Source: JAXMHQ01 sp046346665
Lineage (GTDB): Bacteria > Verrucomicrobiota > Verrucomicrobiia > Limisphaerales > JAXMHQ01
Assembly (NCBI GenBank): GCA_046346665.1
Contig: JAXMHQ010000010.1
Location: forward strand, 59,449-123,448
DNA: 64,000 nucleotides
Direction: 5' to 3'
This document shows positions 25,131-34,208 of the stretch, piece after piece (the stretch's first letter is position 1; each line of letters opens with the position of its first letter). The notes under the pieces are model-generated. The model did no database searches. It worked only from the letters and a program-made list of their open reading frames with translations, and had not been told where the DNA came from. A program made the translations under genes and the position numbers.

Positions 25131-27587
25131 ATGACCCCAGCGGCGCAATTCACAGGGCGTCTATGTCCACGCCCCGGCAAGGCGCCGAGGAGCCTGTTTT
25201 TCCTGTTAATATTCACCATTTCCACCGCCCGCCTCGCGGCGCAAACGGCCGTCATCGACGACGCCTGGTGGGCGTACCAGCAGGATTGCAACGGGGACGG
25301 ATGTTATGCGGGAACACTGACCGGAGACGCGGCCCGGCTCACTTGGAATCCAGACGTGCAGAACTGCAACGGCACGATCTCGGTTTACGAAATCGTCTAC
25401 ACAAAGGATTGCGCGGATCCGACGTGGGTCCCCATTTACACAAACGCGCTGCACTCGATCACCGGCTGCCGCAGCAGCGACGCCCAGTTCATCGACATCC
25501 CGATGGGCTCCGGCTGCGCGTGCCGGGATTATCGAATCGAGATTTATCGCGCCGGCCAATCCGTTCCCGATAACGCGCGCTCGTCCACAAACGACCCGGA
25601 CCTGTTCCATCACCAGGAACAATTGCTGTCCGAAGACGCGTGCCTGAACGATTCCTTCGCCGGCTGCGCGGCGTTGAGCGGTGGCCAGGGCGTGCGCTTC
25701 GACAACAACCTGTCCGCCACCCAAGAGACCGGCGAACCGGATCACGCGGGCAACCCCGGCGGAAAATCGCTCTGGTACTGCTGGACGGCCCCGACCAGCC
25801 AGCCGGTGACCTTCGACACCACCGGCAGCAGTTTCGACACGCTGCTGGCGGTCTACACGGGATCCGATGTGGCCGCGTTGTCGCTGGTCACCAACAACGA
25901 CGACATCGACGGCGCAAACGACCGGATGAGCCGCCTGACCTTCACACCTCAGGCCGGGGTCACCTACCATGTGGCGGTGGACGGGTTCGGCGGCGCGTCT
26001 GGAACGGTGACTCTGGACTGGAAACAGGCGGGATCCGCCTTGCCGGACCTGGTGCTGTGGGGCCCGGCGGTGTCGCCGACGGTCGTGACCCGGACGTTTG
26101 CGACCAACGATTGCGAGGTGCTGGAAGGCTGCGCGATAACAGGAAAAAGGACTTTGCTGAGCTTCAGCACCGAAACGCGCAACATCGGCGCGGGCGACCT
26201 CGCCTTGGGCAATCCCGCCACCAATTCCCTGTTCGAATGGGCGTCGTGCCACGGGCATTATCACTTCGAGGAATTCGCCCAATACGACCTGCTCGATTCC
26301 AACAACACCGTCGTCGCGTTCGGACACAAGGTCGGTTTCTGCCTCGTCGACGATCATCCGTGGTCGCCCGGCGCCTCTTCCCAGGCCCGCTACACGTGCG
26401 GATACCAGGGCATCCAGGCAGGCTGGGCCGACGTCTACGGCGCCGGACTGCCGTGTCAGTACATCGACATCACGGGCGTTCCGCCGGGCCAATACACCCT
26501 GCGACTCCTCGTGAACCCCTACAACCTGATCCAGGAAGCCGACACCAACAATAACACGACGCTCGTCACGGTCACCATCCCGCCGACAAACTGCGTTTCG
26601 CCGCCGGACAACGACGCGTTTGCAAATGCCACGGTGATCCCGTCCGTGCCCTGGAGTTTGTCCCAGCCGAATTATTGTGCTTCCAAGCAATCCGGCGAAC
26701 CCAGCCACGCAGGGCAGGACGGCGGACACTCGGTCTGGTTCAACTGGACCCCGTCCTCCAGCGCACAGGTCGTCATCAACACCCGCCGCAGCGACTTCGA
26801 CACCCTGCTCGCGGTCTACACCGGGACAAGCGTGAATTCCCTGGCGCCGGTCACCTACAATGACAACATCGGCGGAGGCATCCTCCAAAGCCAGGTCAGC
26901 TTCTTCGCCAATGCCGGCACCACCTACCGCATCGCCGTCGACGGCTACCTCGGCGCCGTCGGAACCGTCGTGCTCAACCTCAACCCGCCCGCCAATGACG
27001 ATTTCGCCGCCGCCTTCGCCATCACAGGCACCACCGGGTCCACCAACGGCTCCAACCTCGGCGCCAGCAAGGAACCGTTAGAACCCGCTCACGCCTTCGA
27101 CGTGGGCGGCCATTCCATCTGGTACCGCTGGACGGCGCCGGCCGACGGGCCCGTGGATTTCAACACGATGGGCAGCGGTTTCGACACGTCGCTGGCGGTT
27201 TACACCGGGACCTCCGTGACGAACCTGACGTTGATCGCCTCGAACAACGACGACGTCGGCGGCGCCCAGACCAGCCGGCTGGGATTCGAAGCTTCTGCCG
27301 GAACGGTCTACCGGATCGTCGTGGACGGCTGGGGCGGCGTGACCGGGAACCTCACATTGAATTGGACCATGGATTCAACCCTCGCCATCGCCCCCCTCGC
27401 GCCCGGCCAGGTGTTGGTCACCGTGACGGGCATCCAGTGGCAACGCTACGTGCTGCTCGACACCCCCGATCCCGCCGCCGGCTGGGGCACCAATACCGCC
27501 GCCCAGACCCTCAGCGGCGGTTCGCTCGTCTACACCAACTCCGCCACCCAGGACCAGCAGTTCTTCCGCTTCCTCCGCGTCCCCTGA
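25131..27587 (+). CDS. Secreted lysyl oxidase-domain protein with pre-peptidase-like beta domains
   Basis: The 818-residue protein has an export signal (FFLLIFTISTARLAA, ends about residue 38) and a Cys-rich N domain. A first PPC-like beta domain follows (TFDTTGSSFDTLLAVYTG, about 170-305), then a lysyl oxidase domain (about 308-490), two more PPC-like domains (to about 750) and a short C-terminal domain of the kind that ends many verrucomicrobial secreted proteins. In the oxidase domain the copper triad is CHGHYHF (His374, His376, His378), GHKVGFCL gives Lys400 and DVYGAGLPCQYIDIT gives Tyr436. These match the residues of animal LOX that bind copper and form the lysine tyrosylquinone. The expected reaction is oxidative deamination of peptidyl lysine or amines outside the cell. 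Confidence 0.85.
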   Translation: MTPAAQFTGRLCPRPGKAPRSLFFLLIFTISTARLAAQTAVIDDAWWAYQQDCNGDGCYAGTLTGDAARLTWNPDVQNCNGTISVYEIVYTKDCADPTWVPIYTNALHSITGCRSSDAQFIDIPMGSGCACRDYRIEIYRAGQSVPDNARSSTNDPDLFHHQEQLLSEDACLNDSFAGCAALSGGQGVRFDNNLSATQETGEPDHAGNPGGKSLWYCWTAPTSQPVTFDTTGSSFDTLLAVYTGSDVAALSLVTNNDDIDGANDRMSRLTFTPQAGVTYHVAVDGFGGASGTVTLDWKQAGSALPDLVLWGPAVSPTVVTRTFATNDCEVLEGCAITGKRTLLSFSTETRNIGAGDLALGNPATNSLFEWASCHGHYHFEEFAQYDLLDSNNTVVAFGHKVGFCLVDDHPWSPGASSQARYTCGYQGIQAGWADVYGAGLPCQYIDITGVPPGQYTLRLLVNPYNLIQEADTNNNTTLVTVTIPPTNCVSPPDNDAFANATVIPSVPWSLSQPNYCASKQSGEPSHAGQDGGHSVWFNWTPSSSAQVVINTRRSDFDTLLAVYTGTSVNSLAPVTYNDNIGGGILQSQVSFFANAGTTYRIAVDGYLGAVGTVVLNLNPPANDDFAAAFAITGTTGSTNGSNLGASKEPLEPAHAFDVGGHSIWYRWTAPADGPVDFNTMGSGFDTSLAVYTGTSVTNLTLIASNNDDVGGAQTSRLGFEASAGTVYRIVVDGWGGVTGNLTLNWTMDSTLAIAPLAPGQVLVTVTGIQWQRYVLLDTPDPAAGWGTNTAAQTLSGGSLVYTNSATQDQQFFRFLRVP

Positions 27588-27595
27588 GCCGTCCC

Positions 27596-27702
27596 GTAGC
27601 CGCGATCGTCAGATCGCGGTCCCCAGGAAAAACCCAATCTCCGCGATTTTACAATCGCGGCTACACTCCCCCTGTAGCCGCAATCGTGAGATTGCGGCCC
27701 CC
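27596..27702. repeat. Three REP-like GCCGC hairpins
   Basis: Copies at 27596-27624 (forward), 27636-27664 (inverted, degenerate) and 27674-27702 (forward) each have a 7-9 bp stem. The last is perfect: GCCGCAATC, loop GTGA, GATTGCGG. They separate the lysyl oxidase gene from the next GNAT gene. Confidence 0.8.
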
Positions 27703-27749
27703 CTCAAATCTCAATTGAATTCAGCCGCACCACGCCTATCCTCCCCTTC

Positions 27750-28373
27750 ATGCCTGAATCATCCTATCGCGTCCGGCGCGCGACGCTGGAGGATCTGCCG
27801 GTCTTGCGTGAACTCTGGGCCTCCATGCGCCTGCCCTGCGACGCACTGGAACCGCGCCTCACGGAATTCCAGGTGATCGAATCGCCCGCCGGCGACCTGC
27901 TCGGCGGCATCGGCATCCGGATCGACAGCCACCACGCCTGCCTGCACAGCGAAGCTTACGGCGATTTCTCACAGGCCGAGGAGCTGCGCGCCCGCGTCAT
28001 GGAACGCATCGGCTCCGTCGCCTCCAACCACGGCGTGTTCCGGCTCTGGACGCAGGAAACCGCCCCGTTCTGGACGCGGCACGGATTTCAACCCGCCACA
28101 CCGGAACAATTGAAGAAACTGCCGGAGAGCTGGAACCCGTCGGGAAACTGGCTCACGTTTCAATTGAAGGACGAATCGGCCCTGGTGTCGCTCGACAAGG
28201 AACTGGCCCTGTTCAAACAAGCCGAACGGGAACGCAGCGCCCAGGTGATCCGGCAGGCGCAGTTGCTGAAAAAGGTGTCCACCGTCCTCGCCATCCTATT
28301 CGCCGTGTTCGTTATCGGCGCCCTGCTCTACCTCATGCGCCGCGACCCGGGAATGTTCACGCCGGTGAAATAG
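27750..28373 (+). CDS. GNAT-like protein with C-terminal membrane anchor
   Basis: Of 207 residues, the first 125 look like an acetyltransferase fold (YRVRRATLEDLPVLRELWAS, then SVASNHGVFRLWTQETAPFW and TRHGFQP) but without a clear Q/R-x-x-G-x-G/A acetyl-CoA loop, so activity is uncertain. A helical stretch (LALFKQAERERSAQVIRQAQ) leads to one membrane segment (VLAILFAVFVIGALLYLM, about 179-196). The 3' end overlaps the convergent lipA by 17 nt. Confidence 0.6.
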   Translation: MPESSYRVRRATLEDLPVLRELWASMRLPCDALEPRLTEFQVIESPAGDLLGGIGIRIDSHHACLHSEAYGDFSQAEELRARVMERIGSVASNHGVFRLWTQETAPFWTRHGFQPATPEQLKKLPESWNPSGNWLTFQLKDESALVSLDKELALFKQAERERSAQVIRQAQLLKKVSTVLAILFAVFVIGALLYLMRRDPGMFTPVK

Positions 28374-29274
28374 CGCCCGGCGGCGCCGCGCGGAATTCGT
28401 CCGCGTGATAGGAACTGCGCACCATCGGCCCGCAGGCCGCGTGCACAAATCCCATCCGCCGCGCTTCGCGATTCCATTCCAGGAACGCCTCCGGCGAAAT
28501 GAACTCGCGCACCGGCAAATGCTTCAGCGTCGGCTGCAAATACTGCCCCAGGGTCAACACCTGGCAGCCCGCCGCCCGCAGGTCCCCCAGCGCCTCGCGC
28601 ACTTCCTCCGGCCGCTCGCCCAGGCCCAGCATGAGGCCCGACTTCGTGTAAACGGCGTCGCCACCCCTGGCCTTCGCCTTCCGCAGCACGCTCAGCGAAC
28701 GGTCGTACGTCGCCCGCGACCGCACTTCCGGCGTCAGCCGGCGCACGGTTTCCAGGTTGTGATTGAACACCTGCGGCCGCGCCGACAACACGAGCTCGAT
28801 CGCCGCGTCACTGTCATTGAAATCCGGCGTCAGCACCTCGATCACAATCCCGGGGCTCGCCTCCCGCACCGCTTCAATCGTCCGCCGAAAATGATCCGCG
28901 CCGCCGTCCGCAAGGTCGTCGCGGGCCACCGCCGTGATCACCACGTGCCGCAGCTTCATCCGCCGCGCCGCCTCCGCCACGCGCGACGGCTCGTCCGCCT
29001 CCAGCGCCAGCGGCCGCGCCGTCGTCACCGCGCAAAAACCGCACGCCCGCGTGCACCGGTCCCCCGCAATCATGAACGTCGCCGTCCCCTTGCTCCAGCA
29101 TTCCCAGTGATTCGGACACCGCGCGCTCTCGCAGACGGTGTGCAGGTTCAATTCACCCAGCAGGCCGCGCGTCTGCGCAAAGGTGTCCGCCACCGGCAGC
29201 CGCGTGCGCAGCCAGTCCGGCAGCCGCGGACGCGGCGCCGCCGCCGGCAAAGGATTGGAAACCGGGGGCGTCAT
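28357..29274 (-). CDS. lipA: Lipoyl synthase
   Basis: The 305-residue radical SAM enzyme inserts two sulfurs into protein-bound octanoyl groups. The auxiliary cluster cysteines are Cys48, Cys53 and Cys59 (CESARCPNHWEC); the SAM cluster is Cys74, Cys78 and Cys81 (CTRACGFC). The C-terminal SSYHADEF holds the serine that ligates the auxiliary cluster. Its start overlaps the glutaredoxin stop by 4 nt, and gcvH lies just upstream. GcvH is a lipoylated protein, so the grouping is functional. Confidence 0.97.
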   Translation of the reverse strand: MTPPVSNPLPAAAPRPRLPDWLRTRLPVADTFAQTRGLLGELNLHTVCESARCPNHWECWSKGTATFMIAGDRCTRACGFCAVTTARPLALEADEPSRVAEAARRMKLRHVVITAVARDDLADGGADHFRRTIEAVREASPGIVIEVLTPDFNDSDAAIELVLSARPQVFNHNLETVRRLTPEVRSRATYDRSLSVLRKAKARGGDAVYTKSGLMLGLGERPEEVREALGDLRAAGCQVLTLGQYLQPTLKHLPVREFISPEAFLEWNREARRMGFVHAACGPMVRSSYHADEFRAAPPGAISPA

Positions 29275-29576
29275 TCAAATCGCTTCCAGAATTGCGCGAG
29301 CTGGTCCGGACCGAAATCGGCCAGGATCTCGCCGTCCACCTCAATCACCGGCGCCAGCTCCTGGCCGGACAGACGGATCATCTCCTCAAACGCGCTCTCG
29401 TCGGCAATCACGTCGATCGACTCATACGCAATTCCCCGCCGGTCGAGCCAGTGCATCGCCTTGTGGCACCACGGGCAATAGGGTTTGATGAAAAGCCGGA
29501 CGGATTTGGGATTGGCGTTGCTCACGCTGTAACGTGCCTGAAATTGCGAAGCCCGCAAGGCCGGCTCAGCCGCCAA
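29271..29576 (-). CDS. Glutaredoxin-like protein
   Basis: The thioredoxin-fold protein of about 101 residues reads VRLFIKPYCPWCHKAMHWLD, with active-site CPWC (Cys34, Cys37), and continues to LAPVIEVDGEILADFG, the cis-Pro and binding loop of glutaredoxins. It could recharge sulfur or iron-sulfur chemistry for LipA. The start is ambiguous: the ATG at 29574-29576 overlaps gcvH by 11 nt, while a GTG at 29523-29525 (VSNANPKSVRLF) would give the usual glutaredoxin N terminus. Confidence 0.8.
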   Translation of the reverse strand: MAAEPALRASQFQARYSVSNANPKSVRLFIKPYCPWCHKAMHWLDRRGIAYESIDVIADESAFEEMIRLSGQELAPVIEVDGEILADFGPDQLAQFWKRFE

Positions 29577-29964
29577 CCTGCGATTTGTACTGCTCGGGCG
29601 AAAGAAGAGTGCCGAGCTCGGCCGGGTTCGAAAGCTTGATCTTGAAAAACCAGCCCGCGGCGTAAGGATCCGTGTTCACCAGCGCCGGGTTGTCCACCAC
29701 CGCCTTGTTCACCTCGGAAACCTGGCCCGTCACCGGCGAATAAATGTCGCTCGCCGTCTTGACCGATTCCACCACGGCGCACGCCTCGCCCGCCGAAACC
29801 TTGCGCCCCACCTCGGGCAGCTCCACAAAAACCACGTCCGTCAGCTCGTGCTGCGCGTGATCCGTGATGCCCACCGTGCCCAGCGTGGCGGAGACCCGCA
29901 CCCACTCGTGCGACTTTGCATACCGTAAATCGGCCGGAATACTCGAACTCATAGTGTGCGCCAA
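29566..29964 (-). CDS. gcvH: Glycine cleavage system H protein
   Basis: The 132-residue protein has the lipoyl domain with Lys69 in ESVKTASDIYSPVTG and the flanking strands SHEWVRV and GWFFKIKLSNPAEL. The lipoyl arm shuttles the aminomethyl group between the P, T and L proteins. Starting at the internal Met5 (MSSSIPADLRYAKSHEW) would give the usual length. The gene lies between gcvT and lipA; gcvP is not in the window. Confidence 0.96.
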   Translation of the reverse strand: MAHTMSSSIPADLRYAKSHEWVRVSATLGTVGITDHAQHELTDVVFVELPEVGRKVSAGEACAVVESVKTASDIYSPVTGQVSEVNKAVVDNPALVNTDPYAAGWFFKIKLSNPAELGTLLSPEQYKSQVGG

Positions 29965-30019
29965 ATTAGTCGAAGATCACAAACGGACTCAAGCGAAACC
30001 GGATCGGGAATCGGTTTCC

Positions 30020-30045
30020 GGGAGGGCCGGCGTCTCGCCGGCCCC
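30020..30045. repeat. GGGAGGG-type GC hairpin in gcvT-gcvH gap
   Basis: Stem GGGCCGGCG / CGCCGGCCC with a TCT loop, preceded by GGGA. A second short hairpin (GAAACCG / CGGTTTC, 29995-30018) lies beside it. Two more copies of this element type are at 48846-48915. Confidence 0.65.
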
Positions 30046-30046
30046 A

Positions 30047-31186
30047 TCACGACTTGCGGTAAATCGGCTTCGGCACCACGGCGGCCGGATAGGTTTTGCC
30101 GCGGATTTCAATTTCAAGAGCCGTGCCGGGCGCCGAGAGCGCCGCGGGCACCAGGCCAAGCCCGATCCCTGCATTCAACGACGGACTTTGCGTCCCGCTT
30201 GTCACCTCACCCACTTTCCTGCCACCCGATAAAATTGCATAACCCGGCCGTGGAGGCGGGGTTTTCCCCGTCATTCGGAACGCCGCGATCTTCCGCGCCG
30301 GCCCGCGCGCCTTCTGCTCCGCCAGCGCGGCGCGACCCACAAACGGACCTTTCTCAAAAGCCACAAAATATCCCAGGCCCGCTTCGACCGGCGAAATCCC
30401 GTCGCTCAACTCATGCCCATACAGCGGATAACACACCTCCGTGCGCAGCGTGTCGCGCGCCCCAAGGCCGCAGGGCTTCAACCCCCGCGAAGCGCCCAGC
30501 ACCAGCAGCCGGTCCCAGATCTCCACAATCGCCTCCGCCGGCGCCACCACCTCGAATCCGTCCTCGCCCGTATACCCCGTGCGCGCAATGTGCAGCGTGT
30601 GAGGGCCCATGTGGAAGCTCGCCACCTCGTTTTTCTTGAGATCAAACGGCCGCGACACCGCCGTGCCGCCACAGGCCGCCCCAGGCGCCAGTTCGTCGAT
30701 GAAACCCCGCACCTTCGGCCCTTGCACCGCCACCGCGCCGGTTGCATCCGATAGATTCCGCAGCTCCACCCCCGCCGCGCCCGCGCCTAACCGCTCCTGC
30801 AGCCACGCCCAGTCCGCCTCGATCCTCGACGCGTTCACGATCAGCAGGTAGGCCGCGCCCGACAGCCGGTAAACATACAAATCATCCACCACACCCCCGC
30901 TTTCATAACACATCAGCGTGTACTGGCCCTGCCCCGGCCGCAGCCGGCCAATGTCGTTCGTCAGCGTCCGATTCAGAAACTCCGCGGCGCCGTCGCCCGT
31001 CGCCAGGAACTCGCCCATGTGACAGATGTCAAATATCCCGCCCGCCTCCCGAACCGCCAGGTGCTCCTCCACAATCCCGGTGTACTGCACCGGCATTTCC
31101 CATCCGCCAAATTCAATGAGCTTGCCCCCCAGCCGCTCGTGGGACGCAAACAATGGTGTGCGCTTCAACATCCGGACAGAATGCAC
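30047..31186 (-). CDS. gcvT: Aminomethyltransferase (glycine cleavage T protein)
   Basis: The 379-residue protein begins LKRTPLFASHERLGGKLIEF, has the folate-binding region (VNASRIEADWAWLQ, and GYTGEDGFEVV with the conserved acidic residue) and the C-terminal barrel (GKTPPPRPGYAILSGGRKVG). It releases ammonia and loads the methylene group onto tetrahydrofolate. First gene of gcvT-gcvH-glutaredoxin-lipA. Confidence 0.96.
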   Translation of the reverse strand: MHSVRMLKRTPLFASHERLGGKLIEFGGWEMPVQYTGIVEEHLAVREAGGIFDICHMGEFLATGDGAAEFLNRTLTNDIGRLRPGQGQYTLMCYESGGVVDDLYVYRLSGAAYLLIVNASRIEADWAWLQERLGAGAAGVELRNLSDATGAVAVQGPKVRGFIDELAPGAACGGTAVSRPFDLKKNEVASFHMGPHTLHIARTGYTGEDGFEVVAPAEAIVEIWDRLLVLGASRGLKPCGLGARDTLRTEVCYPLYGHELSDGISPVEAGLGYFVAFEKGPFVGRAALAEQKARGPARKIAAFRMTGKTPPPRPGYAILSGGRKVGEVTSGTQSPSLNAGIGLGLVPAALSAPGTALEIEIRGKTYPAAVVPKPIYRKS

Positions 31187-31210
31187 CAGCCGTAAGAACG
31201 AATAAAGAAA

Positions 31211-31369
31211 GTTTAAGAGTTTGGGAGTTTGAGAGTTTAAGAGTTTGGGAGTTTGAGAGTGATTGCGCCAATGCCGTCGTTACAAGAGAGACCTGGTGGG
31301 GCGAGACTCCGTCGAGCCCTGACCAACTCCCAAACTCTCAAACTCTCAAACTCTTAAACTCTTAAACTG
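31211..31369. repeat. Octamer hairpin enclosing a GGTGGGGCGAGACTCC element
   Basis: GAGTTTNN octamers (31211-31260) and complementary AAACTC octamers (31323-31369) flank a GGTGGGGCGAGACTCC...GAGCCCTGAC copy (31295-31323). This shows the two repeat families combined in one unit, in the gap between gcvT and a convergent reductase gene end. Confidence 0.75.
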
Positions 31370-31372
31370 AGC

Positions 31373-32086
31373 TCATCCCCATTTCTCCGTCCGAATCCGC
31401 TCCTTCGGCACACCCAGCCCCAATGCCAGGTCCTGCGCGAAATCCACCAGCGCATTCGGACCGCACGCGTAGAATACGCACCCGTTCCCCGCCTCCGCAT
31501 GCTGCGCCAGCCACGACGCGTCGATCCGCCCGCATCGACCCGTCCAGGCATCCGATTCCCCAAGCCGCGTGCACGTGACTTGGAATTGAAAGCGCGGGTT
31601 TTCCTTTTCCAGCGACCGGAATTCCTCATTGAAAATGATGTCTGCGGGCCGCCGGACGCTGTAAAGAACCGTGATCCGGGTGTCCAGTTTCCGGCGCGTC
31701 GCCTCCCGCGCAAACCCCCGGAACGGCGTCACTCCGGATCCGCCCGCAATACACACCAGGTGCCGGCCCGGCTCAAATTCCGGCAAAAAACGACCCGCCG
31801 GCGGCAGAACCATCAACCGCTGCCCCGGCTTGATCCAGTCCACCAAACGCGTCCCCATCTTCCCGTCCCGCCGCACCGTGAATTCATAAAAACCCCGGTC
31901 CAACGCACAGGAACTCAGCGAATACGCCCGCTTATACCCCGGCTCATCCGGCCAGTAACACGTCACAAACTGGCCCGTCCGAAACTCCGGGTCATACCCC
32001 GCCGGCCACGCCAGCCGGATCGTCTTGGTCTCCGCAGCTTCCAGGGTGACCGATGCCACCTCCATCGCCTCAGCAATTCGCGACAT
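31373..32086 (-). CDS. FAD/NAD(P)-binding oxidoreductase (ferredoxin reductase type)
   Basis: The 237-residue protein has the FNR two-domain form. The FAD part has RAYSLSSCALDRG (the RxYS motif) and the LPPAGRF loop. The NAD(P) part begins CIAGGSGVTPFRGFA and ends with YACGPNALVDFAQDLALGLG. There is no 2Fe-2S domain, so it should pass electrons to or from a separate protein. It is a single gene between repeats, pointing away from the HDOD gene. Confidence 0.85.
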   Translation of the reverse strand: MSRIAEAMEVASVTLEAAETKTIRLAWPAGYDPEFRTGQFVTCYWPDEPGYKRAYSLSSCALDRGFYEFTVRRDGKMGTRLVDWIKPGQRLMVLPPAGRFLPEFEPGRHLVCIAGGSGVTPFRGFAREATRRKLDTRITVLYSVRRPADIIFNEEFRSLEKENPRFQFQVTCTRLGESDAWTGRCGRIDASWLAQHAEAGNGCVFYACGPNALVDFAQDLALGLGVPKERIRTEKWG

Positions 32087-32292
32087 AATTCAATAAATAT
32101 CCACTTAAGTAAGCGTTATACTCCGCATTGTCAAAATGGAACACCGTTTTCGGGTGGGCCCGGCATGGTAGGTGCTCTGCAGTGCGTTGCGATCGTTCCT
32201 GCCGAAAGCCAGGCATCGTCGCACGGGATTGTACCGGGAGGGTCACATCCCGGCTTGTGATCGATGTTTCTATTTTTGTCGGACGATGTCTT

Positions 32293-33141
32293 ATGACCGC
32301 GCATGAACTGGTCGCGAAGGCCCGGAACCTCCCCCGCATTTCACAGGCGGCACTGAAACTGGTCGACTTGCTCGATCCCCTCGAGCACAGCACCCACGAG
32401 GCGGTGGATCTCATCAAGTCGGACACGGTCCTGACGGCAAAACTGTTGCGCGCCTGCAATTCCTCCACCATGGGGCTCGTGGACAAAGTCTCCTCGATCG
32501 ACCACGCCCTGCTGCTGCTGGGCTATCACCAGACCCTGAGCCTCGCCCTGACGCTGACGGTGGGCGGAGCGATGACCGGCGCGCTGCCGTGTTATTCGAT
32601 CGGGGAAAACGGCCTCTGGCGCCACGCTTTCGCCGCCGCCGTCGCCGCGGAAGCCGTCGTGCAACGACGCCTGTTCGAGGACGACGCGTCGATGGCGTTC
32701 ACCGCCGGCTTGCTCCACGACATCGGCAAACTCGTCATCGTCCAGGCCCTCAGCCCCGAAACCCAGGCCATCATTCAAAAGCACGTGGCGGACGAGGGAC
32801 TCCACGTCGCCGAAGCCGAACGCGAAGTGCTGGGAACCGATCACGCCGAAGTCGGCGCCTGCCTGCTGCACGTGTGGCGCCTCCCCGATGCCATCGTCGA
32901 AGCCGTCGCCAATCATCATCGCCCCGTGTTCGATCCCACGCCCCGCCTCTCCGGCGTCACCCATATCGCCAACCGCATCGCGCACCGCACGATCGACGAG
33001 CCTTCCAACCCCGCCTACGCCTTCCAGGACGAGGAACCGGTGGTCGAGATTTTCGGCCTGACGATCGACGAACAAACCCACATCGCCAACGCCATCCGCA
33101 ACCACACCACCCGCGCACACAACCTCCTCGCACTCGTGTAG
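32293..33141 (+). CDS. HDOD domain protein
   Basis: The 282-residue protein carries one HDOD domain: NLPRISQAALKLVDLL at the N terminus, LLRACNSSTMGLVDKVSSID (the region that follows the missing metal site), then TAGLLHDIGKLVIVQAL and VANHHRP. HDOD proteins relate to HD phosphohydrolases but mostly act as signalling scaffolds; HDIGK keeps part of the HD motif. The ATG at 32293 fits the domain start; the frame also runs upstream to 32128 but that part looks non-coding. Confidence 0.85.
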   Translation: MTAHELVAKARNLPRISQAALKLVDLLDPLEHSTHEAVDLIKSDTVLTAKLLRACNSSTMGLVDKVSSIDHALLLLGYHQTLSLALTLTVGGAMTGALPCYSIGENGLWRHAFAAAVAAEAVVQRRLFEDDASMAFTAGLLHDIGKLVIVQALSPETQAIIQKHVADEGLHVAEAEREVLGTDHAEVGACLLHVWRLPDAIVEAVANHHRPVFDPTPRLSGVTHIANRIAHRTIDEPSNPAYAFQDEEPVVEIFGLTIDEQTHIANAIRNHTTRAHNLLALV

Positions 33142-33155
33142 GCGGGGCAAGTCCA

Positions 33156-33260
33156 GGTGGGGCGAGACTCCGTCGAGCCCTGACTCTGCCGTGAGGATTG
33201 TTGGGTTGCTGGATGAATCCGCGCGCAAAGCCATCCAACAATCCATCTATCCAGCACCTG
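33156..33260. repeat. GGTGGGGCGAGACTCC element followed by GGATNNNT hairpin
   Basis: A near-complete element copy (33156-33184) is directly followed by a GGATTGTT-type hairpin (33195-33219 with 33230-33257). A TTCTGCA heptamer pair follows at about 33270-33286. Confidence 0.7.
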
Positions 33261-33374
33261 CCCCCAATTTCTGCATTCTGCATTCTTCCTTCCGACTTTG
33301 TTTTATTGACCCGCGCCCCCGCCGCAGCCATCGTTTTATTGCGAAGAACGCCCTGGCGGCCGGACTTCGCAATC

Positions 33375-34208
33375 ATGCACACGGTCCTGGCCAGAACTCA
33401 GTTGAGCCCCAACGTCACCCGCATTGACGTCGCCGCCCCGCGCATTGCCGCCATCCGCCGCGCCGGCCAATTCGTCATCGTCCACCTCGGCGAAGATTCC
33501 GAACGCATCCCGCTCACCATCGCCGACGCCGATCCCCAGGCCGGATCCATCGCTCTCGTCATCCAGGCCGTCGGCAAAAGCACCCGCGAACTGGTCGCTC
33601 TCAACCCCGGCGACGCCATCCGCGACATCGTCGGCCCCCTCGGTCATCCCACCGAACTCGTCGCCTCCGGCCACGCCGTCTGCATCGGCGGCGGCGTCGG
33701 CACCGCCGTCGCCCACCCGATCGCCCAGGCCCTCCATGCCGCCGGCGTCCGCGTCACCAGCATCATCGGCGGACGCTCCCGCGAATGGGTCATTTTCGAA
33801 CCGGAACTCCGCCGCCTTGGCGAAGTCGTCGTCTGCACCGATGACGGCAGTTACGGTCGCAAGGGTTTCGTCACAGATGCCGCCCGCGAAATCCTCGCAG
33901 CGGGCGCCGTGGACATCGTCTACGCCGTCGGCCCCGTCCCCATGATGCGCGCCGTCGCTGAACTCACCCGGCCCCTCGGCGTCCGCACCATCGTCTCACT
34001 CAACCCCGTCATGATCGACGGCACGGGCATGTGCGGCGGCTGCCGGGTGAGCATCGGGAAGGAAACCCGGTTTGCCTGTGTGGACGGGCCGGAATTTGAC
34101 GGGCACCAGGTGGATTTCGACGAGCTGGCCGACCGGCTGGCGACCTACCGGGAATTCGAACAACGCGCCAATGCCTGCGCCGACGGCAAATGCCGGCTGA
34201 ATTCATGA
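33375..34208 (+). CDS. NfnA/SudB-type electron-transfer flavoprotein subunit
   Basis: The 277-residue protein resembles the dihydroorotate dehydrogenase electron-transfer subunit family: an FAD part (RIPLTIADADPQAGSIALV), a nucleotide-binding part (AVCIGGGVGTAVAHPIAQAL) and a C-terminal 2Fe-2S motif (GTGMCGGCRV ... RFACVDGPEFDGH). With the next gene it forms the pair known as NfnAB (NADH-dependent ferredoxin:NADP+ oxidoreductase) or SudAB (sulfide dehydrogenase). The stop overlaps the next start (ATGA), a coupled pair. The ATG at 33375 fits the family N terminus; upstream in-frame sequence is repeat. Confidence 0.85.
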   Translation: MHTVLARTQLSPNVTRIDVAAPRIAAIRRAGQFVIVHLGEDSERIPLTIADADPQAGSIALVIQAVGKSTRELVALNPGDAIRDIVGPLGHPTELVASGHAVCIGGGVGTAVAHPIAQALHAAGVRVTSIIGGRSREWVIFEPELRRLGEVVVCTDDGSYGRKGFVTDAAREILAAGAVDIVYAVGPVPMMRAVAELTRPLGVRTIVSLNPVMIDGTGMCGGCRVSIGKETRFACVDGPEFDGHQVDFDELADRLATYREFEQRANACADGKCRLNS

